Shown: piece after piece, positions 7,442-11,578 of the stretch | How the letters are laid out: each line of letters begins with the position of its first letter | How positions within the stretch are numbered: position 1 is the stretch's first letter | DNA from: GCA-003244245 sp050700495 | Lineage (GTDB): Bacteria > Actinomycetota > Actinomycetes > Mycobacteriales > Pseudonocardiaceae | Direction: 5' to 3' | DNA length: 11,578 nucleotides | Assembly (NCBI GenBank): GCA_050700495.1 | Contig: JBOHHF010000230.1 | Coordinates: forward strand, 1-11,578 | Program-made: the position numbers and the translations under genes | The notes under the pieces: model-generated | Databases searched by the model: none | Seen by the model: the letters and a program-made list of their open reading frames with translations, nothing else | Told to the model about the DNA's origin: nothing

Positions 7442-7719
7442 CCGGTCACCCTCGCCTTCCGGGCGCTGCGGGCCGTGGTGATGGTGGTGACCACGGCGCC
7501 GGTCACGACGGTGACATCGGAGGCGTTGCACTGCTCCCAGATCCCGTCATCGAAACGCACCGGGAAACAACCCCGGGAGAACTCCGGATCGTGGGACATC
7601 ACCGTCCCGAACCGAGGACGAGCACCGGGTGGCCGATGGTCGCGCACCACCCGTGTACCGACCGCCAGCCCTACCGGGTCGCCCACCACCGGGCGCATCC
7701 GGGATCTGCCGTCGGACAT
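7438..7719 (-). CDS. Small protein, 93 residues, first of four overlapping small genes
   Basis: I choose the ATG at 7719 because GGAGG lies 5 nt upstream; a GTG at 7731 would add four residues. The core 'LAVGTRVVRDHRPPGARPRF' plus 'GTVMSHDP...CFPVRFDDGIWEQC' resembles small SH3/Tudor-like barrels, in which a glycine-rich start is followed by strands and a 'V.FDDG' turn; the fold is inferred. The C-terminus is Thr/Val-rich and basic. The gene is first in a chain of four and diverges from the WhiJ-like regulator, whose product is a plausible regulator of it. The function is unknown. Confidence 0.6.
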   Translation of the reverse strand: MSDGRSRMRPVVGDPVGLAVGTRVVRDHRPPGARPRFGTVMSHDPEFSRGCFPVRFDDGIWEQCNASDVTVVTGAVVTTITTARSARKARVTG

Positions 7720-7814
7720 ATCCACCTCCACCGCTCCCAGCGTCGTAGCGCCGCCCGGCCCGGCCCCAACAGGCAGCAGGCCGGACGACTGACGCCAGCC
7801 CTGCGCTGACGCCT

Positions 7815-7856
7815 CGTAGACTGTATGTCAGTATTCCTACAATGTCTATCTCTACG
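7815..7856 (+). promoter_or_regulatory. Promoter and dyad for the WhiJ-like regulator gene
   Basis: TACAAT at 7838-7843 is a good plus-strand -10 element about 45 bp upstream of the regulator gene; no convincing -35 is visible. The interval is bracketed by inverted repeats: CGTAGA (7815-7820) with TCTACG (7851-7856), and TAGAC (7817-7821) with GTCTA (7844-7848). These span both this element and the opposing promoter, so a dimer bound here could control both directions. Autoregulation by the XRE protein is an inference. Confidence 0.45.
7820..7848 (-). promoter_or_regulatory. Promoter of the four-gene small-ORF operon
   Basis: On the minus strand TAGACA (7848-7843, five of six bases of the -35 consensus) is followed after exactly 17 bp by TACAGT (7825-7820, four of six of the -10 consensus). 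Transcription would start near 7813, leaving a leader of about 95 nt before the ATG at 7719. Confidence 0.5.
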
Positions 7857-7890
7857 AAATACACCCTACGCACGGAGTTGAGGTGTGACT

Positions 7891-8745
7891 ATGATCTCCA
7901 CCATGGCAGGACCTACAGTGAGGCGTCTCCAGCTCGGGGTCGAACTGCTGCGGCTGCGCGAGGCCGCTGGTGTCAGCCGGCCGGATGCGGCAGCGGCTAT
8001 CGGTTGCTCAGAGCCCCGGATCGGCCACATCGAGACCGGCCGCAACGCACCCAGCAAGTCCGACCTGATCGTGTTGGTCGAACGCCTCTACGGGGGAGAC
8101 GAGGCGACCCTCGCCGCGCTCGAAGAGCTACGCGAGGAGGCCAGCAAGCGCGGCTGGTGGTCCACCTACAGACTGCCCAAGTGGTTGGCTGGTTACGTCG
8201 GCTTGGAGACCGACGCTGTCTCGCTGCGCTGCCTGGACATCGAGATGATTCCCGGGCTGCTGCAGACCGAGCAGTACATGCGCAGGCTCTACGCCCTGAG
8301 CGACCCACCGCCCGCCAAGGAGGTCGATCGGCTCGTGCGGGCGCGGCTGCAACGCCAGGGCAGGCTCTCTGGACCGGATGCACTCCAGCTCAGTTCCGTG
8401 GTGTCCGAGGGTGCCCTGGTGCGATGTGCGCGAGATGACGCGGTAGCGGGAGCTCAGCTGGCACAGCTGCTCGACCGTGCCACCTGGCCCAACGTTGACC
8501 TGCGGGTGCTCCCGTTCGACCTGGGCCTGCACGTCGGCACGGGGCCATTCACCCTGCTCAGCTTCCCTGATCACCTGCTGGCCGATGCCGCCTACCAGGA
8601 GTACGCGGTCGGCGGGCACATCATCGACGATCCCTCGGTGGTCGCTCGGCTAGCTACGCTGTTTGACGAGCTGCGCGGCCAGTCTCTCGATGCCGACGAG
8701 AGCCTGGCCATGATCGCGCAGCTCGCCAACTACAGACGCGAGTAA
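7891..8745 (+). CDS. WhiJ-like XRE-family regulator with DUF5753 domain (Scr1 type)
   Basis: This is a cytoplasmic DNA-binding regulator of the type abundant in actinomycetes and nearly always paired with a DUF397 protein. From the ATG at 7891 (GAGG 7 nt upstream) it has 284 residues; a GTG at 7885 is equally spaced from a GGAG and would add two. The helix-turn-helix domain lies at about 10-66 ('ELLRLREAAGVSRPDAAAAI', 'EPRIGHIETGRNAPS'). The DUF5753 domain follows at about 95-275 and includes 'IEMIPGLLQTEQYMRRLY', the hallmark 'PGLLQT.EY' segment, and 'LPFDLGLHVGTGPFTLLSF'. The domain is complete and length is typical. The DUF397 gene follows 18 bp later with a strong ribosome-binding site. 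The family is linked to developmental and antibiotic regulation and described as toxin-antitoxin-like; its target here is unknown, and the divergent small-gene operon is the obvious candidate. Confidence 0.93.
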   Translation: MISTMAGPTVRRLQLGVELLRLREAAGVSRPDAAAAIGCSEPRIGHIETGRNAPSKSDLIVLVERLYGGDEATLAALEELREEASKRGWWSTYRLPKWLAGYVGLETDAVSLRCLDIEMIPGLLQTEQYMRRLYALSDPPPAKEVDRLVRARLQRQGRLSGPDALQLSSVVSEGALVRCARDDAVAGAQLAQLLDRATWPNVDLRVLPFDLGLHVGTGPFTLLSFPDHLLADAAYQEYAVGGHIIDDPSVVARLATLFDELRGQSLDADESLAMIAQLANYRRE

Positions 8746-8763
8746 AAGCTAGGAGGGGCATCG

Positions 8764-8964
8764 ATGAGGGATGACCTGTCTCCCGCCGCATGGCGGAAGT
8801 CTACCTATACCAATAACACGGGTGCGTGCGTCGAGGTGGCCGACCTCGGCGACGCAGGCCGGGCCGTCCGGGACTCCAAGAACCCGACCGGCCCGACCCT
8901 GACGTTTACCGCGGCCGGGTGGGCCGCGTTCACCGCCGGTGTGCGTTCCGGCGAGTTCGACTGA
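8764..8964 (+). CDS. DUF397 protein, partner of the WhiJ-like regulator
   Basis: This 66-residue protein has the full DUF397 pattern: 'WRKSTYTNNTGACVEVADL', then 'VRDSKNPTGPTLTFTAAGWA' and the terminal 'GVRSGEFD'. The ATG at 8764 is preceded at 5 nt by AGGAGGGG. It lies 18 bp after the regulator's stop codon, so the two are co-transcribed and end at the hairpin at 8977-9015. In this family the small protein is thought to bind and modulate the XRE partner; that role is taken from the family and is not visible in the sequence. Confidence 0.94.
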   Translation: MRDDLSPAAWRKSTYTNNTGACVEVADLGDAGRAVRDSKNPTGPTLTFTAAGWAAFTAGVRSGEFD

Positions 8965-8976
8965 TCGATCGCTACC

Positions 8977-9015
8977 GGAACGGCCCCGCCTGCTAACCCG
9001 GGCGGGGGCCGTTCC
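8977..9015 (+). terminator. Strong GC-rich hairpin ending the regulator/DUF397 operon
   Basis: GGAACGGCCCCGCC (8977-8990) pairs with GGCGGGGGCCGTTCC (9001-9015), giving a 14-bp stem with a single bulged base and a 10-nt loop, starting 12 bp after the DUF397 stop. There is no T-run, which is usual for actinomycete terminators. Being symmetrical, it could also stop readthrough from the convergent lipoprotein gene. The stretch from 9016 to 9170 shows no supportable gene. Confidence 0.8.
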
Positions 9016-9170
9016 GCGGCACTCGGTGGTGAACACTGGAACCACCAGCACCATGACCAGCAAACGCGAGCGCTTCCTCGATCGCCGCTCCGAGATGGTG
9101 GGGCCCCTTCGCCAACGCTCTCCGGTGTCACCTTCGGAGCTGACGACAGTCGTTGCGCACTGCGGTTGCT

Positions 9171-9185
9171 CAGGCCGAGGGCCTG
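9171..9185 (-). terminator. Short hairpin after lipoprotein 2
   Basis: CAGGCC and GGCCTG form a perfect 6-bp GC-rich stem with a 3-nt loop, 12 bp downstream of the lipoprotein 2 stop codon on the minus strand. No T-run follows. Its position suggests a terminator or a 3'-end stabiliser. Confidence 0.4.
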
Positions 9186-9197
9186 CATCTGCGCCGG

Positions 9198-10283
9198 TCA
9201 GCCGAAGGCGTCGGGGTGAAGTTGGCGCGCGAGGTCCTCTGCCGTCTGTGCGCTGCGCCATCCCGGCGACGTGTACGCGTAGTCGGTGGCGATGACGCGG
9301 CGGTCCTTGGTGGCCGTCATGTTCGGGAACGTCTCGAACAGGAACCTCTGCTCGGCCGTCACGTCCAGCTCGGCGGTCGGTTCCTCGTAGTTCCCGAGGA
9401 CGATGAACACGTCTGGGTTCGTCGCGGCCACTCCCTCCAACGATAGCTGGGCGGTGTTGGTGGTCTGGTCGGCGAAGACGTTGTCCGCTCCGGCGATGTC
9501 GAGGAGCTGGGCGTAGATGCCGACCCCTCCCGCAACGATGAGCGGGCCGGTGCCTCCGTGGTAGAAGAGGACCTTGACGCGCGACGTGCCGGCGAGCTTC
9601 GCTCGCACGTCGGCTACCTGCTGTTGCATCTGCTCGACTCGCTGCTCGGCCCGGTCGCTGACACCGAAGATCGTGCCGAGGTCCAGCAGCGAGCGGTAGA
9701 CGTCGTCGAGCTTCTCCGTTGCATGGCCACCACCTTGCTCAGGTGGGCAGATCACCGAGTAGGTCTGAGTCCCGACGGCGGCGAGGTCATCGATGGATGC
9801 CTTGCCGTCTGCCGGGTCGTAGTCGAAGTCGCCGTAGGCGAGGAAGAAGTCGGGTCGCAGGGCGAGCATCTCTTCCTTCGACGGCGGGTAGACGTCCGGA
9901 GAGATGACCGGGATGGCCGCGAAGTCCGCGGCCTGCTCGGCCAGCAGGGGTGGCTCCGTGAGCCCGCCGCCACCCCGGAAGCCCACGCGCCCGATCGCCC
10001 GGTCAGCCAGGCCAAGACCCACGAACATCTCGGCGATCGGATGATAGGGCAGCACCACCCGGCTGGGCGGCTTGTCAAACGTCAGCGTGCGGCCACAGTT
10101 CTGGATCGTGACGGGGAAACCGGGGGCGCTCGCGCCACTCCCGGTGCTCGTGGACACGCCACCGCCCGCGCCCGTGGATGCACCGCCGCCGTCGGCACCA
10201 CAGGCCGCCAGCGCGACGCAGGCCATCGCGAGGGAGCAGGCATACGCGAGCCACGATGTCCGGCGAGGAGTAGTCGTCCGCAC
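9198..10283 (-). CDS. FecB-type metal-chelate binding lipoprotein, full length
   Basis: This 361-residue binding protein is anchored outside the membrane by lipid and delivers an iron-siderophore, haem or cobalamin-type ligand to a FecCD-type permease. The GTG at 10283 is preceded at 4 nt by GGAGG. The lipobox LAAC has the lipidated Cys at 28, then a Gly/Ser/Thr-rich linker to about 54. The N-lobe ('VLPYHPIAEMFVGLGLADR', 78-96), the long connecting helix (about 195-230) and the C-lobe ('GIYAQLLDIAGADNVFADQ', 255-273; 'PDVFIVLGNYEEP', 290-302) are all present. Cysteines 63 and 179 are conserved in both copies and could form a disulphide. No permease or ATPase gene follows it; the next gene is convergent, so it would have to use the permease/ATPase pair at 3250-5171 or one elsewhere. 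Confidence 0.92.
   Translation of the reverse strand: MRTTTPRRTSWLAYACSLAMACVALAACGADGGGASTGAGGGVSTSTGSGASAPGFPVTIQNCGRTLTFDKPPSRVVLPYHPIAEMFVGLGLADRAIGRVGFRGGGGLTEPPLLAEQAADFAAIPVISPDVYPPSKEEMLALRPDFFLAYGDFDYDPADGKASIDDLAAVGTQTYSVICPPEQGGGHATEKLDDVYRSLLDLGTIFGVSDRAEQRVEQMQQQVADVRAKLAGTSRVKVLFYHGGTGPLIVAGGVGIYAQLLDIAGADNVFADQTTNTAQLSLEGVAATNPDVFIVLGNYEEPTAELDVTAEQRFLFETFPNMTATKDRRVIATDYAYTSPGWRSAQTAEDLARQLHPDAFG
9987..10167. repeat. Duplicated lipoprotein-gene segment, copy 2
   Basis: This stretch aligns over 181 bp without gaps to 5793-5973 in direct orientation, with about 18 differences by eye. The two copies lie about 4.2 kb apart and flank the small-gene/regulator block. Confidence 0.85.
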
Positions 10284-10347
10284 TTCGCCTCCGCTACCTA
10301 ACGTCCCCGCAAGTCACCTTTCGTGGTAGCCCAAGCGAGGGATCCTA

Positions 10348-10390
10348 CGTCAACCTGACGGAATCTACGGCAGCAGCATTTCGGTGGCAA
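10348..10390 (-). promoter_or_regulatory. Putative promoter and operator for lipoprotein 2
   Basis: In the 116-bp gap between the ABC gene and lipoprotein 2, minus-strand TTGCCA (10390-10385) and TAGATT (10367-10362) are separated by exactly 17 bp. Directly after the -10 is an inverted repeat CGTCA-ACC-TGACG (10348-10360) overlapping the expected start point, where a repressor would act. The gene may therefore be transcribed independently of the ABC gene. The match is moderate, and no full DtxR/IdeR iron box is visible. Confidence 0.4.
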
Positions 10391-10399
10391 CAACAAACC

Positions 10400-11578
10400 T
10401 TAGGCAAGGTCGCCCGCGCGAGGTGGCGACTCCATGAGCGTTTCGACATGTTTCAAGGAACGGTCGAGCTGGGAGGCCAGCAGCCGGGTGTACGCGCCGT
10501 CGACGGCGATCAGCTCCTCGTGAGTGCCGCTCTGCACGACCCGGCCCGCTTCGAGGACGACGATGCGGTCCGCGGCGCGGATGGTGGACAGGCGGTGGGC
10601 GATGACCAGCGTGGTGCGTCCCGCGCGAGCGCGGGCCATGGCCGCGCCGACTTCGTACTCGGTGGTGGTGTCGAGGTTGGACACCGCCTCGTCCATGACC
10701 AGGATCGGGGCGTTTTTGAGCAGCGCCCGGGCGATGGCCACGCGTTGGCGTTGACCGCCCGACATGCGCGCGCCGAGCTCCCCGGCGATCGTGTCGTAGC
10801 CGTCGGGCAGGGTGGCGACGAAGTCCTCCAGCAGCGCGGTCCGCGCCGCTGCCCGGACCTCGTCGTCGGTGGCCTCGGGCCGTCCCAGCCGGATGTTCTC
10901 GGCCACCGAGACGTTGAACAGGAACACATCCTGGGGAACGAGGGTCAACAGCCGGCGCAGATCCTCCTGGGGAAAGTCACGGATGTCGTGACCGCCGATG
11001 CTGATCGCACCGCCGCGCACGTCCCACAGGCGCAGCAGCAGGCTCGCACAGGTCGACTTGCCGGCACCGGAGTGCCCGACCAGGGCGACGGTTTCCCCCG
11101 GTGCGACCTCGAAGCTGACATCGGTGACGGCGTCAGAGAGTGCGGTGGAGTACCCGAAGCTCACGTCCTGAAAGCGGATCCGCGCCTCGATCGGCCCGGG
11201 GGGTGGAGTGTCGACCAGGTCCGAGACCGGCGCGGGCGCCTCGACCAGGTGCAGGATTCGGGCGGCCGCGGCGATCATCGGGCCGAGCTCGTGAGCGTAT
11301 TTTGTGACCTGGACGAACGGGACCATGGACACTGCGGCGACCACGACGGCAACCGGGAACCAGGTCGCCGACAGGGAACCGGAGCTCACCAGGCTCGCGC
11401 CGGTGAGCAGGACCGCGAGCACGCCGCCCACGGCGATCGTGTCGGTAGCCGCGGCCTCCAATCCGGTGCGTCGCCCGTGGGCGATATTGGCCGCGCGCAG
11501 GCGGGCACCGCGCGCGCGCAGCAGCGCCAGCCGGTGGGTCTGGCTGCCGAAGGAGACGATCTCCCGCAGGCCCTGGAC
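10400..11578 (-). CDS. Exporter-fold ABC transporter (membrane plus ATPase), 5' end beyond the window
   Basis: The frame stays open to the right edge, giving 392 visible residues of an expected 580 or so; a TTG at 11461 is internal, not the start. The visible membrane part begins 'VQGLREIVSFGSQTHRL' and contains two long hydrophobic segments. The ATPase domain is complete: Walker A GHSGAGKST (about 168-176 of the visible part), Q-loop 'LVPQDVFLF', signature 'MSGGQRQR', Walker B/D-loop 'ILVMDEAVSNLD' and H-loop 'IAHRLST'. It resembles CydC, IrtA/IrtB and YbtP/YbtQ half-transporters, which work as heterodimers. IrtAB and YbtPQ use the exporter fold to import siderophores. Its natural partner may be the broken gene at 1870-3236, which shares the uncommon 'ALLKNAPIL.MDEAVSNLD' wording. 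Lipoprotein 2 follows after 116 bp. Confidence 0.9.
   Translation of the reverse strand, partial: VQGLREIVSFGSQTHRLALLRARGARLRAANIAHGRRTGLEAAATDTIAVGGVLAVLLTGASLVSSGSLSATWFPVAVVVAAVSMVPFVQVTKYAHELGPMIAAAARILHLVEAPAPVSDLVDTPPPGPIEARIRFQDVSFGYSTALSDAVTDVSFEVAPGETVALVGHSGAGKSTCASLLLRLWDVRGGAISIGGHDIRDFPQEDLRRLLTLVPQDVFLFNVSVAENIRLGRPEATDDEVRAAARTALLEDFVATLPDGYDTIAGELGARMSGGQRQRVAIARALLKNAPILVMDEAVSNLDTTTEYEVGAAMARARAGRTTLVIAHRLSTIRAADRIVVLEAGRVVQSGTHEELIAVDGAYTRLLASQLDRSLKHVETLMESPPRAGDLA

Noticed and set aside
6741..9197. Regulator/small-gene block as a mobile element
   Set aside because: No integrase, transposase, terminal inverted repeats or clear target-site duplications were found; insertion remains only a possibility from gene order.
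9053..9295. Plus-strand frame beginning 'MTSKRERFLDRRSEMVG' between DUF397 and lipoprotein 2
   Set aside because: No ribosome-binding site, uneven third-position GC, and it runs antisense into the 3' end of lipoprotein 2.
10397..10410. ACCTT-N4-AAGGT near the end of the ABC gene as an iron-regulator (DtxR/IdeR) box
   Set aside because: Only about half of the 19-bp consensus positions match, and the site overlaps the stop codon of the ABC gene. A half-site at about 10294-10303 is also too partial.

Overview
The window is high-GC DNA with GTG starts, strong codon-third-position GC bias and a WhiJ-like XRE regulator next to a DUF397 gene. That combination points to a filamentous actinomycete, perhaps of the Pseudonocardiales; the genus is inferred, not proven. 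Almost everything lies on the minus strand except one plus-strand regulator pair. No transposase, CRISPR array, rRNA or convincing tRNA was seen.

Region 1 (1-1869): a secreted beta-propeller-like protein (41-1579) sits behind its own well-formed promoter, which overlaps a long, nearly symmetrical operator-like dyad. A possible next gene starts at position 14 and runs off the window.

Region 2 (1870-6740): a metal-chelate uptake locus read right to left. It contains a decayed ABC fragment, a short unrecognised coding remnant, a FecB-type lipoprotein with a 57-residue internal gap, an intact FecCD-type permease, an intact FecE-type ATPase, and an exporter-fold ABC gene broken by two internal deletions and a frameshift. 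The permease and ATPase overlap by 4 bp, and the lipoprotein stop codon abuts the permease start, so this was built as one operon.

Region 3 (6841-8964): a block unrelated to transport. Four very short minus-strand genes are chained by three consecutive 4-bp GTGA/ATGA overlaps. They diverge from a WhiJ-like XRE/DUF5753 regulator and its DUF397 partner, with overlapping promoters in about 45 bp between them. This is the best candidate in the window for an undescribed system; no function can be read from the sequence.

Region 4 (9171-11578): a second, full-length FecB-type lipoprotein with its own promoter-like region, and an exporter-fold ABC gene with intact ATPase motifs running off the right end. 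This lipoprotein and the gapped one are about 90% identical in DNA over a 181-bp gap-free stretch, so the transport locus contains a duplication whose copies flank Region 3.

Taken together, the working transporter may be a composite: the intact lipoprotein at 9198-10283 feeding the intact permease/ATPase pair at 3250-5171. The other copies (lipoprotein 1, ABC at 1870-3236, ABC fragment at 6469-6735) are losing internal segments.
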